A stretch of 64,000 nucleotides of DNA from Arabidopsis thaliana (lineage: Eukaryota > Streptophyta > Magnoliopsida > Brassicales > Brassicaceae), in NCBI RefSeq assembly GCF_000001735.4, contig NC_003071.7, forward strand, positions 17,087,443 through 17,151,442, written 5' to 3'. The notes under the pieces were generated by a model. The model ran no database searches, was not told the origin of the DNA, and saw nothing but the letters and a program-made list of their open reading frames with translations. The position numbers and the translations under genes are program-made. Positions 1 through 11,076 of the stretch are shown in pieces. The number at the start of each line of letters is the position of its first letter. Position 1 is the stretch's first letter.

Positions 1-380
1 AGGTAAAGACTTCTTCTTCTGTCACTTGTGTGCTCATATTCTCCTGCTATCACCGATGCCCCCTTGGCTCAAACCATGGAATCAACTAACTGATCACTTT
101 TGTCTACTTGGATTTCAGCTTCTATTGTAGAATGACATTTTTTGGTCATCGACTTTTGCAATGTATATGAGAGGTTTGATAAAACTTTCTAAGGCTATGA
201 GTTTATAAAAGGTAAAAAAAAAAAGTTACAGCATTCGGATTCTACATCTGGAAACAAAAACCGGACAACGGTATTAGCTAAGGATATTACGTGATACCAG
301 AGAGCAGGTATTTATTCTTTTACATACAAAGCCTATATGAGAGAAGACCTGCTGATATATGTTTCAATCCTCATATGTCT
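1..380. other. 3' flank of bZIP17, no gene recognised
   Basis: This stretch follows the stop codon of the leftward bZIP17 gene, so its right part is probably the 3' UTR of that transcript. The window begins with AGGTAAAG, which could be an exon end and splice donor of a gene lying further left, but no reading frame supports that. Nothing else is recognised. Confidence 0.5.
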
Positions 381-2884
381 TCAAGTGGTCACAAGATGAG
401 GAGCTCCTGATCGAGGTAGGACACAGGAGTATGTTACATACTTTGCACTGTCCAGAAGCACGACTACAAAAACTCGAGACAGTGATTTTGGTCCCCCAAT
501 CATCCCATCTATATCTCCATCACCTCCTTCTCTGGGATCAACAAGCACAGATACAACCATTGATGAAGCAGGCTTGATTTCTTTGCTACTGCTGTTTCTT
601 TGGTGCTCTTTCGTGAGGTTAAAATCTGATCCTGGGAGTGGAATGGGAAGACCACGAAGGATTCTTCTGTTCTGTTGCTTGTGTGTGTCTGTGGTGTTCT
701 TACCGTGTTCAGCAGAGACGTTGGTAGCTGCAGGAATGATGGCTCCAGAGGTTGAGGATACATCAAACTGAAACACTTCAGTGCACATCCCTGAACTAAA
801 CATGGGACCTACAATATAGTCATTTAACAAACAAAAAAGGTGTTATTATTTAGTGAACAAGAAAGATATAAACGCTACTACTGCGCTTACAGCTTCTGCC
901 GAGAAAGATGAAGAAAAATATACAATATGAGTAACAATTTCACATGTTCCTTATTAGTGTTTAGTATCTAATCCAGATTATACAATACATCTACTCATGA
1001 CCAGAGATTTGCTGAAGGTAAGTTAAGCCTCATTAAAATGTTCTTGTGTCTAATATCAAGATATGATAAGGACTAGTATACCTACAATGCCTGCCTACAT
1101 AACCAAGTCAAGGGAACAGAAAGTAAGATCAAAAACCCATGATTACCTGCAACACCTTCACGGAACCATTGCTGCATTTCACCGTTGGCTGCTTTTGTTT
1201 TGACTTGGTCTTTCAGAGTATCAGCAGAGCCAGAGGATAGAGCTTTCTGTTTTTCAGCCTTAGATCTATAGAGATGCTTAGCCAATTCCTCTGTCCTTCC
1301 CACGTCAGGTAGAGGCAGTGCAGGGGTATAATCTTTAGAGATCATCAAGTCAGCTTTCCTCTCCTTTGATTCAGAAGCCTTTCTCGAAGCCACGGCTTTC
1401 TCACTCGCCAATATAGAATTGATAATCAAATTCCCATCTATCTTCACAAGCTTGTCATTCCTCGGAACAAAGAGTGATGCAACTAGAGGCTCACTACCAT
1501 TTCCAGGAGTGACAGAACTCTCTGTTGCAGATATATTTTTCCTAGCTCCTCGATCAGAATCTCTCCCACGATGCATCCCATTACTATTAGAAACCCCAGT
1601 ACCAGCACCACTACGAGATGTATCCAAAACTCTATCCCTATGCTGACTGTAAATCTGGTCAGTAATATAATTAGATCTATAGTTCCCATAAAAAGCACCA
1701 CTAATTCCTCCATAATTAACGTTCACAATTGGAGCTAATGCACCAAACAAAAATAGACAAAACAGAAGACCCAGAAAACTAATACTAGCCACCTTCTTGG
1801 TCTTAGCTTCACTCTTCTTACTCTCGGACTTCTTAGCCTTGGATGTTCCAAGGGTGTTCTGTGGTTTCAACCTAGGAATAGGAATCAAAGGCACTTGAGA
1901 TCCTTGTTGCTTCACCATATAAGGAGGACAAGGCATCCATGGATAAGGCATTGGAGCCATAGGTGGATACATTCCCATCGGAGGTGGTGGAAGATGCGGC
2001 GGGCACATTCCATTGCCACCCAATTGCTGCCTTAGAGTAGCATTCTCAGCCATGAAATACGATATCTTACCGTTCAAATCCGTAATCGTAGAATGCATAT
2101 TCCTAACCTTTTCTTCAAGCTCCTCGACGTAATGCTTCTTCCTCTGCCTAGAAAGCTGAGCACTTTCACGGTTTCTCATGAGTCTAGCTCTCTTTTTCTC
2201 ATCTTCTTCACCGGTAACAGCACTAGCGTCAGCATCCTCTCCCGATCTCCTGTACTTACTGTTCCTAGACTCGTCAGTCAAATCCTCATCGATCTCTTTC
2301 TTCCTCTTGGTAATAGACGTCGTCGTCGTAGCAGCTTCTTCCACTTTAACCTTCTGGTCGACCGCAACGTTTCTCGATTTAGGCGACGATTCATTTGTAG
2401 CTTCCGAAACATCAGAACCGCAATTACCCGAACCCTGAGAGGACAATGGAGTCGGTAGATCTAAATTATGGTCAGCACCGGAGCAACGATCATCGGAATC
2501 TCTAGGAGATTCCCGGTTAATGCAACCGGAAGTTGTAATAGTCTTATCTGCATCTTTGGGAACAATACAATCACCGGAAATTCCAGAACTTTCAGACTCC
2601 GGAGTGAAATCACCAAACTGTTCTTGATTGGACGTATTGATAGGGATGAGAAACGACTCATTCTCAGCAGGGAAGTAAAGATCGTCCATACCGTCGAAAG
2701 TGAGCTCGAATTCACCATCGGGAAACCCCAGATCGGACATTAGTTCACCAATCGGAGTCTGATCGGAGAAATGATCATCTAACGGAGGGATCGAGATGGA
2801 ATCAAAATCGGACGGAGGAGGGTAGGTGGAATTAGGGTCCGGAGCAGGTGGAGGAGGCTGCTCCTTGGTGATTGGTTCAGCCAT
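381..2884 (-). CDS. BZIP17: bZIP17, ER membrane-anchored bZIP transcription factor
   Basis: Two coding exons, 2884-1147 and 808-381, are separated by a 338-bp GT..AG intron and give 721 residues, the length recalled for Arabidopsis bZIP17. The N-terminus is acidic and proline-rich. The basic region (RLMRNRESAQLSRQRKK, about residues 231-250) runs into a short zipper. One hydrophobic membrane segment (about 365-389) follows, then a lumenal part with an RRIL site at about 627-630 for the Golgi protease S1P. In this family, salt or ER stress moves the protein to the Golgi, where S1P and S2P release the bZIP half to the nucleus. I chose the ATG of MAEPITKEQ; the frame stays open upstream to 2950, but that part looks like 5' UTR. 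Overlapping ORFs on the other strand are shadows. Confidence 0.96.
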
Positions 2885-5159
2885 TTTGAAACTGAGTTTT
2901 AGGGTTAGGGTTTCGAATTTGGGGATGAAGAAGAAGAAGGAGAGATTCAAAAGGAAGAAAGGGGTTATGGAGGAATGAGGTTAGAACACGGGAGAAAGAC
3001 GACGAGGGGTTTAAAGACAAAGAGGAAGAGGAAGTAGAAGGTGCTTGCTTCCGTCTTCGTCTACTGCGCGTGGGTCTTACGCTCCGGAATCATACTCGCT
3101 AACTTACACTAGTGATTCATGAAACTTATAATATCCAAAATTAATCGCTTTCCAAAATAAATGATAAACAGCAAATCTAGAAAAATAAATTGGGAAATTT
3201 ATTTTGAATAACACTTTTCCTAAGAGTAGCTAAATTAAATTTTATGATGTGCTAGTGGGTTTTTTAATTTTGAATTTGTTTTTGATTGACTATTATATAT
3301 GTTTAAGATAGTAAGTAGTAATTTTGATCTTCAAAAAAATATTAAACTGTTATTTTTAAAGAATTGACTTAATAGTTCATTTAATATTTGGGAAAGCAGA
3401 TTTAAATTATTATTTTTTTTTCATAAATTAGGATATCAGTTTTAAGATTTCTTTTAAATATATAATTGACTTAATAGTTCATTTAAAATAATTTACGTAA
3501 ATTACTTGGGGAATATATCATTTATCTCCCAAAAAATAAACTTAGTAATAATTTTTCGCGATTCGTTATATATCTTTTTTTTTTATATAATTACTTTCTT
3601 GATTTCACAAATCTCAAATAGATTGCGTTTAAGGTGACTGCAAAGATATGAATTTCTCACCATACATAATCTCTACAATTGTCTTGATACCAAACTATAC
3701 GTGTTTCGTAATCGAGGGGGCTATAAAAGTAAAACAAAGCATATGGATTAGTTTGACGTTATAGTTATAGTAGTGTCGATTTGGTAGTGAATACAGAATA
3801 CTCATGGTCATGGTGCATGTTGTTGACTTTTTGGGATCGAGCTTTGAGACGGGACACCACCAAGTGATTAGTTTTGTGTATCCAAATTTAATTCTTGGGC
3901 GTCTAAAATATCTTAGTCTTTGGTGCATTATCATTCTACATAGTCGTCATTTCACGATTATGCTGAATATATATTTGGGTACAAAGGGCAAAAGACAAGG
4001 GCGAGTGTAAAACCAAGAAGCAGAGGAAGAGCGTGGGAGATATCGGTATCCACATGTTAAAAGCACGTTGACTTCATTGTGTTGGAGTGAAGGAAGGGTT
4101 TTTGTTTGTCTCCGTTAATCTCTTTCTCTCGAAACTTCTCTCTTCTGATCTAAACCCTAAAAATAATGCTATATTATCTCCTCACTTTCCAACTGTGTGT
4201 CGTTTTTGAGTCTCTTTTCCGTCACGCATGTCTCCTCTCCCCTCTGCATCGCTCATCATTTCTTCTCTCTCACCTCATACTATCACAAATAGAGTATTGT
4301 TTATTGATGCATTTTAAATAGATATAACTATTGGCTTTTCGTTCACGTTCAAAGTTCAAAACTATGAAATAATGAAATCCGCTAGGAAATGAGAAGGTGT
4401 ATATTGGTATAAAGCATCATTTTTTCACGAGAGTTTTGAAAGACACAAGCCAAAATAATGAAAGACTACATTATATTCTTCACAAAAGAACACAAACTCA
4501 TCAAAGACTAACATTATGAAAAAGTAAACCCTCTGATCTGATATACGTACCTTTCTTGGGAGGTGCTTGCAAAGAGAGGTGGTGGTGGGTGCAATGAAAA
4601 TCTAATCCATACTTTGACCACCGTTGAAAATAGACAACTTTGTAGAATTAGAGATAAACATGTGACTGTGGTCCGTTATAAGAAATTAGAATAAACAGGT
4701 TACAGACTAAATGTGTGCTCGTTTACATACATGGTTTTATAAGTTCAACCACAAATAAGCTTACATCTATCGGAATTTTTTTTTCCAAAACAACTTCGAC
4801 TTCTCTCTTATGATCTTATCTAAACCGACTAGTAATTCCAATTTAATCTTATTCGAGTTTTTTTTTTTTTTTTTTTTTTGGTAATAGAAAGAAATAAGAT
4901 CAAACGTTGGTCGCAAACGTGGAATGTGTTGAAATAACCCATCAATCAAACACTCAAGGTGTGAATGGTAACAAACTAACAATGGTAATAAGCTTTAGGG
5001 ATTTTCAATAGCATCATATTATATGCACTAACTAAAAATAGCTCCCACAAGGCCACACCAATTTTTTTATAAAAATAAAAGCAATAAGGTATTTTTACCT
5101 TTTTAAAATTCATTAAAAAAAAAAAATCAACATTAAAATAGTTATCTTCCCTCTCCTTG
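2885..5159. other. Intergenic region between bZIP17 and the R3H gene
   Basis: The right end of bZIP17's promoter and 5' UTR lies at about 2885-3100. The rest is AT-rich with no convincing coding frame. A run of 22 T residues lies at 4858-4879. A pyrimidine-rich stretch with a telo-like AAACCCTAA at about 4100-4300 looks like a transcript leader or promoter, but I cannot link it to an ORF. Confidence 0.5.
2897..2913 (-). promoter_or_regulatory. Telo-box pair in bZIP17 leader
   Basis: On the gene strand the leader just before the ATG reads AAACCCTAACCCTAAAA, two overlapping telo boxes (AAACCCTAA). In Arabidopsis such boxes sit near the start sites of many growth-related and translation genes and are bound by telomere-repeat-binding factors. 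The match is seen directly; its use here is inferred. Confidence 0.55.
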
Positions 5160-5245
5160 GGTTTTGAGGGAGACAGAGATAAGATTTGCATCTATAACGA
5201 AGCACTTCTCTCTTCTCTCTCGTCCTCAATACTTCGGTGTCAATC
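5160..5245 (+). promoter_or_regulatory. Upstream half of the R3H gene leader or promoter, split by the retrotransposon
   Basis: This CT-rich segment ends in CAATC, the target duplicated by the retrotransposon. The sequence continues after the element at 8080 in the same CT-rich style up to the R3H start codon at 8195. Before the insertion the two halves were adjacent, so this was probably core promoter or 5' UTR of the R3H gene. The transcription start cannot be fixed from sequence. Confidence 0.5.
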
Positions 5246-5599
5246 TGATATAGGAAACTAGGCATTGATATATGGTTAGATACGTGGCAATACATGAGTG
5301 GAGACAGTAGCTGTGAGACGTGGCAAGAGAAGATTGGTCGATGGGAGTGTTAGAGGAAGAATCGAGATGCAGAGATATATAGCTAATGAAGATCATTTGC
5401 AGAAGATAAGAAGATTTTGGATTTGTTGTTTATAGTTTCCTTTTGGATTCTCTCTGAGAATCGTTCCTCATCGTTCGCCGGAGTTTCATGTTGAACTCTT
5501 GTAGATGAGAAGTTGATATCGCGTTTCATGAACGTTGTATCAATCTGTCATTTTCATTAATCGAAGCATTCTATTTCGTTACTCTGTTTTCCGTTATCA
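5246..5599 (+). repeat. Left LTR (354 bp)
   Basis: The left LTR runs TGATATAGG...GTTATCA and matches the right LTR over its full length in my reading. It is preceded by the target duplication CAATC. Confidence 0.95.
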
Positions 5600-5600
5600 C

Positions 5601-5612
5601 TGGTATCAGAGC
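5601..5612 (+). other. Primer-binding site of the LTR element
   Basis: TGGTATCAGAGC is the classic plant retrotransposon primer site, complementary to the 3' end of initiator tRNA-Met. It starts one base inside the left LTR. Confidence 0.93.
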
Positions 5613-5650
5613 CAATCGTGTCCTCGGTGGAGATCAAAGCTACTTGCACG

Positions 5651-7690
5651 ATGAAGAGTCGTCGGCGCATATCGTGGGAAGAGATAAACGAGAGCTGGTT
5701 GAATGGCTTATGTGTGTTTTGCAAAGAGCCAGAAGCTCCTGATCACCACATGAAACACAAGAACTTAGGGCTTCTTATGATCTATGGTAATGACGATCAT
5801 CTCTCTAATGGTGGAATTGGTGAATCAATTGATCATCGTTCAATGAATTTGGTACATGAGGAACGAGAGGAGCACTCCAAGTTGGATAATCACAAAGATT
5901 TAGTACAGAGAACTATCATGGAGGAACGAGAGGAGCACTCCAATTCTGAGATTCTGAAAAGTGTTGAACCTAGGGAAGTAAATTTCGGGTTAGAAAATCT
6001 TGATTCTGTGGTGATGAACGAGTATCAGGAGCAAGATTGGGTTAAACAGAACATGAATAAGAGGTTTGAGGTTGAAGATGATGTTGATAGGGGTCAGAAA
6101 TTGTTGAGTATTACAGAAAATTGCAGTGCACACCAAGTGTTCGGTAAAACGTCTCAACATGAAGAAAAGCTGGAAATAAAGAAGAAAGCGAAAGGATTCA
6201 AATCATGGATGTTCAAATTCAAACTTGCTAAGAAAACAATAAGGAAACGAGACAATAAGGGTTGGTTCCACACTTGGAGCAGAAAAGTGGGTTGGAGGAA
6301 GAACAAGCCTATGAAATTGCAGTTTGTTTCACATCAGGTGAAAGAATCATCACATAGGGATAAAGACTCTTTTGCGGGAAAAAAGTCAATTAAGCAAGAG
6401 ATGTGTGTTGAAGTGGAGAGCTTGTTGCAGCAACAGGATTTAAGACGCATTAAAGAGACACAAGCGGATCAGGGAGATTCTTATGTTGTTGTCCGGAAAC
6501 TGTTGCCGCATCTTGAATCGGTTTGTGCTACAAAATCGTTTTTGGACAATGATTCAATGTCCAAACTTGAAGCGGAGTTAACTGACTCAAAGATGAGGAC
6601 GGCTGGTGTTACACAACATCAGGTCTCAATTTTTGTCATGGAAACTAGCCATCATCATCAAGTGTTAGAGGATTTTGATATGCATATGGTCATTGAGGAT
6701 CAACAACCTATCGTGACAGAAGCTTTGCGTCTAATCTCTAATGATTTCCACTCGGACGTGGCTGAGTTGTGTGAGCAGTTAACATGTGACGAGTCTCATA
6801 AACCGAAGCAAAGACTAGCTCCAAAGTCTTGGATGTTTAAGTATAGAAGGGACCATAAGATACTACACAGCCCTACTATGTCTAGGAATGTGAGAATGGT
6901 TGTTTTCAGAAAAATGGAAGCAGCAGAAAGGAGTCAACATTTGGTTACACACAGGTTTCATGTGGGTCCACTAGAAATGGATACTCAAGACTCTGAAATT
7001 GGTATCATAGAGGTTTTAAGAAGAGTGATGATGCTGTTCCAAAACAGTATTGTACAAGCCAAGATGATGGTGACAAAGAGAAAGAAAACGTTTTACAAGT
7101 CTAGGAGATTCAAGTTCAAACATAGAGTTGTACCAAGAGCTTTACAATATGGTTTTGAAGTCAAAATGAAGCAAAAGGTTTCTACAGAGTATCCATGTTT
7201 GTTCTTGATCGGCAAGGAGGCAGAACTTGTTCATATTTTGCTTGGGTATAGGGACGTGATGTTTAACTTGAAGAAAAAGGGGAGATTTAGACTCTTTCAG
7301 TCATTTTCTAAACAACTTCTCTTATGGCTGCGACATGATGCATTGCTAATAAAACCGTTTCTGCTTAGTGATGAGAGGTTCCAAATAAAGCATACATGGA
7401 GAACTAAGTTCATACACTCCGTTTCATCAATTGGTGTTGGGCATTATGAATATTCTATTTGGACACAGAGTGACAAAGGGACGCAGCTCTTTTACAGCAG
7501 GAGATTGGTTGTTTACAAGCTTGGAAGTGAGGCCAAGAATGTTGTAGAGGTGTCTCAACGTGTGTATCAGCTTGTTAAACTGAAATTTGCCAAAGACGAA
7601 CGAAAGCTTGAAGTCATACAGAGCCAAACCTTTGACCCTGGGATTGGAATTGAATCACAAGAGCTACTTGAGAATACCTATTCGAACTGA
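5651..7690 (+). CDS. Internal ORF of the LTR element, gag-like start, function unknown
   Basis: A single open frame of about 679 codons from the first ATG (MKSRRRISWEE) fills the interior of the element. An upstream GTG at 5618 extends the frame but would not be used as a plant start. The first 40 residues (EEINESWLNGLCVFCK, then an APDHH segment and LGLLMI) resemble the zinc-knuckle region of plant gypsy gag proteins. The rest is highly basic with acidic stretches and resembles nothing I know. Three spaced basic-aromatic motifs occur: KSWMFKFK near residue 184, KSWMFKYRR near 392 and KSRRFKFK near 483. A tandem EEREEHS repeat lies near residues 75-98. No polymerase or integrase motifs are seen. 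Confidence 0.7.
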   Translation: MKSRRRISWEEINESWLNGLCVFCKEPEAPDHHMKHKNLGLLMIYGNDDHLSNGGIGESIDHRSMNLVHEEREEHSKLDNHKDLVQRTIMEEREEHSNSEILKSVEPREVNFGLENLDSVVMNEYQEQDWVKQNMNKRFEVEDDVDRGQKLLSITENCSAHQVFGKTSQHEEKLEIKKKAKGFKSWMFKFKLAKKTIRKRDNKGWFHTWSRKVGWRKNKPMKLQFVSHQVKESSHRDKDSFAGKKSIKQEMCVEVESLLQQQDLRRIKETQADQGDSYVVVRKLLPHLESVCATKSFLDNDSMSKLEAELTDSKMRTAGVTQHQVSIFVMETSHHHQVLEDFDMHMVIEDQQPIVTEALRLISNDFHSDVAELCEQLTCDESHKPKQRLAPKSWMFKYRRDHKILHSPTMSRNVRMVVFRKMEAAERSQHLVTHRFHVGPLEMDTQDSEIGIIEVLRRVMMLFQNSIVQAKMMVTKRKKTFYKSRRFKFKHRVVPRALQYGFEVKMKQKVSTEYPCLFLIGKEAELVHILLGYRDVMFNLKKKGRFRLFQSFSKQLLLWLRHDALLIKPFLLSDERFQIKHTWRTKFIHSVSSIGVGHYEYSIWTQSDKGTQLFYSRRLVVYKLGSEAKNVVEVSQRVYQLVKLKFAKDERKLEVIQSQTFDPGIGIESQELLENTYSN

Positions 7691-7715
7691 ACCTTGTGGT
7701 CAAGGTTCTTCCAAC

Positions 7716-7722
7716 AGGGGAG
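7716..7722 (+). other. Polypurine tract of the LTR element
   Basis: AGGGGAG lies three bases before the right LTR, the usual place for the plus-strand primer tract. Confidence 0.75.
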
Positions 7723-7725
7723 TTT

Positions 7726-8079
7726 TGATATAGGAAACTAGGCATTGATATATGGTTAGATACGTGGCAATACATGAGTGGAGACAGTAGCTGTGAGACG
7801 TGGCAAGAGAAGATTGGTCGATGGGAGTGTTAGAGGAAGAATCGAGATGCAGAGATATATAGCTAATGAAGATCATTTGCAGAAGATAAGAAGATTTTGG
7901 ATTTGTTGTTTATAGTTTCCTTTTGGATTCTCTCTGAGAATCGTTCCTCATCGTTCGCCGGAGTTTCATGTTGAACTCTTGTAGATGAGAAGTTGATATC
8001 GCGTTTCATGAACGTTGTATCAATCTGTCATTTTCATTAATCGAAGCATTCTATTTCGTTACTCTGTTTTCCGTTATCA
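7726..8079 (+). repeat. Right LTR (354 bp)
   Basis: This is a direct repeat of the left LTR with no difference found by eye. It is followed immediately by the target duplication CAATC (8080-8084) and then by the CT-rich leader of the R3H gene, so an LTR promoter could read into that gene. Confidence 0.95.
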
Positions 8080-8194
8080 CAATCATCCTCTTCCTCTAAA
8101 TTCTCTTCTTCTCTTTGCTGCTACAGAAAAAGAATCAAGCTTTAGAGGCAAGCAAGGACTCACTCACCCACAAGTATCCTCACCCCATCTACTC

Positions 8195-9926
8195 ATGGAC
8201 ACAGCATTGACCTCAGAATCAGGCTGTGCCGTTATAGCCGATAAGGGATTCAATGTGGATCCTTTTTTGGTCGAGGCTCTTCAAAACCCTCGACATCGTC
8301 TAACGAGTAAGCCTTTTTCTTTTGCCGGTTTATTTTTGTCTCCGATTCGTGTCATCCCCTAGTTTCCTGAAGTTACAATCTGTGTAGAATTGGAACTTTT
8401 GTTTATCTGATTATCGTAATTTAGCTTAGAATCAACTGGTATTGAGGATTGTTTATTCTCTGCCTATCTGTATAGGCCTAGGTTGATTTAGATCTTGACT
8501 AGTGTTATTGAAGTTGGAAGCTTACTTAGCAGAAGATGAATGACAAACTCCATAACTAGTAAAGTGGTTTTGCAATAGCAATGTTTTTAATCTGATGTTC
8601 TGATTGTTAAATGTGAGATTGTTTAGATTTGGAGTTATCTCTCCTTGATGTGTACAAATGCTTCTTTCTTTTCTTAATCGTTTTCTAAGCCATTTTTGCT
8701 CTTGTTATGTCAGTTTTGCGGATGGAACTTGATGTTCAGAGGTTCTTGCAGAGCCCTGATCAGCAGCAATTCGAGTTCCAGCATTTCCCTACATCATACC
8801 TCCGTTTTGCGGCTCATCGTGTTGCTAATCACTATGGACTAATTACATCAGTTCGAGATGGTGGTGCAGATGGTAATGAGAGCAGAATTGTCGTGACTAA
8901 ATCTAGTGATAGCAGATTTCCTGCTGCTCGACTATCTGAAATCCCTGTGAAACAGTCAGAAACTGGCAAGTTTGAGCATATGAAAGTTGTTATAAAGCCA
9001 AGACCTACTAAAGGATCTGGAATGGAAGGTGATGAACTGAAAGGTGGTCTTCTGAAAAGTGTTGAAGAGAGGAAAGAAGATTACGACAGGGCTCGAGCAC
9101 GCATATTTAACGGTCTTGTGAACATTGATTGTAACGATTCTTCATCTGAAACTAATCCTTGGAGGGTGAATTGTAGTTCTAGCAGAGATGAAAATCAAGT
9201 GTTGAAGAATGGTAATATCGAAGCAGACAAGAACAATATCTCTAGGAAGAGCAATCCTGCATCTCGTATTGCAATTCTCAGAGACAGAGAGAAAGATCGA
9301 TATGACCCTGACTATGACCGCAGCAATTACAGGTATGTAAAGCATTGCTAAACCATTATAATTGTTTGTGGATAAAAATGAATAGTTGAAACTTGTTCTG
9401 TATCTTTAAAAACCTTTTGGCTTTCAGGTACATTAGTAACCTCCCAGTCGATCAAAATTTATGCGTGGCACACTTCAACATTCAGACAATGGGGACACCA
9501 ATCTATGATATGGGATTTAGAGGGTATAGTCCAACTGCTCCTCCATCTCTTAACTTGGGTCAACATTCTGTCATGAGCCCCTGCGTCACCACAGGTTTAA
9601 ACCAGCCTTCAAGAGATGCTGCTATGTACATGCAATGGCCAAATGCAGCAGCTGTGATGTATACTCATTCATATGACCACTTCAGAAACTCCCCTTTTCA
9701 GGTAAACAAATTTTTTCCCTTTTTCCTCTCTTTTCTTTAGCCTTTTTGTTAATTGTGTAAATGTTGGTTGTCGACCTTCCTAGATCACAATGTCACACTT
9801 AAGAGTGAATGTGGATTTTATATCACATCTGAATTAGTGAATATCAAGTTTTAAAAGTGATTGTTGTCTCTGCAGGCGCAGTTCTATCCGCAGCCCCTTA
9901 GTTTCGATTACATGCAGAACCGGTAA
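8195..9926 (+). CDS. R3H and SUZ domain nucleic acid-binding protein
   Basis: Four exons (8195-8306, 8714-9332, 9428-9701, 9876-9926) sum to 1,056 nt and encode 351 residues. The R3H domain is near residues 45-105, with the diagnostic Arg-x3-His at 68-72 in LRFAAHRVANHYG; this fold binds single-stranded nucleic acid. A SUZ-like basic stretch (NPASRIAILRDREKDRY) lies near 217-240, a combination known from RNA-associated proteins. The C-terminal 110 residues are rich in Pro, Gln and Met. The LTR retrotransposon ends only 115 bp before the start codon and splits the gene's CT-rich leader, so its expression may differ from that of the empty allele. I recall the locus as At2g40960; its targets are not known to me. 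Confidence 0.9.
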
Positions 9927-10329
9927 TTACTTTTCTCATCATGGCTAAGGATTTGTGTAATCCAGATTTTGAGACAGTTTGATGTCAAAAATAGACAAAC
10001 TTAACCTTTTGATTAGTGTCATTGCCTTGTCTTTTTGTTTACTACTATTTATGCTTCAGCTTTGACGTGACTTCAAATTAGGCGCAACAAATGATAATCA
10101 AACTTGTCCAGGGAAACTAATGAATAGACGAAAGAAATAAAAACAAGCTACTGTGTTGTAGTGAATTCAAATGATAACATCATACAAAGGTTAAATTGTT
10201 CGCGTAACAAATAATATACACTAACAATAGATTATTGATCCTGACGACAAATGCAAATTACAGAGATAATCCACATACCTTAAACATTATTACTTCCATA
10301 AAAATGAAGTTAAGAATTCAAATATTTCA
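9927..10329. other. Convergent 3' UTR region
   Basis: This is the space between the tail-to-tail R3H and MYBC1 stop codons. It is AT-rich and holds only the two 3' UTRs as far as I can see. Confidence 0.5.
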
Positions 10330-11076
10330 TTAATTTCCGGCAGGGAAGAGCTTAAGCATCTTCATACTACCATGACCATATTCCGAATCTTCATACCTCA
10401 GATTACGAACCACTTGGTTTTGCTGCGTAATCACATGTTTCCCCATATACGAATGCTCTAATGGCGGCATCAAGTAATCCGGGCTCAAGAAATGAGCTGG
10501 AACCGGTGAGCTAGCAAATAGCCGATCAGTAGCCGAATCAGAGACGATGACGTGTCCTCCAGTGATTCCGTTACCGTTCCCGCCTTGCATTCTCCTAAGG
10601 TAAAGACGATATTTCTGAAGATGACTCGCAACGTTCTCTCTAGTCAATCCTTCAACGCTCATAAGCTGCATTATAGTCTTTGGAACTGCGTTTTTGATCC
10701 CTAAGTGTCCAACCGCATCCACGAAACGTTTGTGTAGCTGAGGCGTCCACACTAGACGCGGCCGTTTCAACGTTCTTGCTGGCTCTCCTCCTATTGATCC
10801 TGAACCAAGATCCGTGGAATCGCCACCGCCGAAATCAGAATTCATCATCATCGGTGGAGGAGTTGGAGTTGGAGTTGTTGGAGTGGTGGAGGATTGAAGC
10901 TTCTGGTGATAAATCGCGGTGGTTCTCTTTGATCCGAGATGATGATTAGGACTTCCGATTTGGAAAGCGAGAGCTAGATGAGGAGTGATTAAGGTTTGAG
11001 AGATAGGGATGAGTTCTTCTGGAGATGGAAGCTCTTCTTCCCATCTAAGGAACCAATTTGGATTATCTTCTCTCAT
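10330..11076 (-). CDS. MYBC1: MYBC1, GARP-type MYB-like transcription factor
   Basis: A single uninterrupted exon encodes 248 residues. The GARP/MYB-like DNA-binding domain spans about residues 104-160 ([20 protein letters not shown], then [10 protein letters not shown] and [14 protein letters not shown]); the LVWTPQLH and SHLQKYR signatures are typical of this family. A Thr/Pro-rich stretch precedes the domain and the C-terminus has no clear domain. Length and sequence fit MYBC1 (At2g40970), reported as a negative regulator of freezing tolerance. The ATG at 11076 starts [17 protein letters not shown], a motif shared with LUX/BOA-like relatives, which supports this start. Confidence 0.95.
   Translation of the reverse strand: MREDNPNWFLRWEEELPSPEELIPISQTLITPHLALAFQIGSPNHHLGSKRTTAIYHQKLQSSTTPTTPTPTPPPMMMNSDFGGGDSTDLGSGSIGGEPARTLKRPRLVWTPQLHKRFVDAVGHLGIKNAVPKTIMQLMSVEGLTRENVASHLQKYRLYLRRMQGGNGNGITGGHVIVSDSATDRLFASSPVPAHFLSPDYLMPPLEHSYMGKHVITQQNQVVRNLRYEDSEYGHGSMKMLKLFPAGN

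Larger units (their letters stand above)
5246..8079 (+). mobile_element. Young non-autonomous LTR retrotransposon
   Basis: A 2,834-bp element has two 354-bp direct terminal repeats that begin TG and end CA and appear identical by eye. It is flanked by a 5-bp target-site duplication, CAATC (5241-5245 and 8080-8084). One base after the left LTR lies a primer-binding site complementary to initiator tRNA-Met, and a purine-rich tract (AGGGGAG, 7716-7722) lies just before the right LTR. The 2.1-kb interior holds one long ORF and no protease, integrase or reverse transcriptase that I can recognise. It therefore looks structurally whole but non-autonomous. A gag zinc-knuckle-like segment suggests, weakly, Ty3/gypsy ancestry. 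Identical LTRs imply a very recent insertion. It sits in the leader or promoter of the R3H gene, in the same orientation. Confidence 0.95.

Noticed and set aside
2093-2743. Plus-strand ORFs over bZIP17
   Set aside because: They overlap the well-supported bZIP17 exon in antisense and have no features of their own.
5618-5650. Upstream extension of the retroelement ORF from a GTG
   Set aside because: Plant nuclear translation starts at ATG; the first ATG is at 5651.
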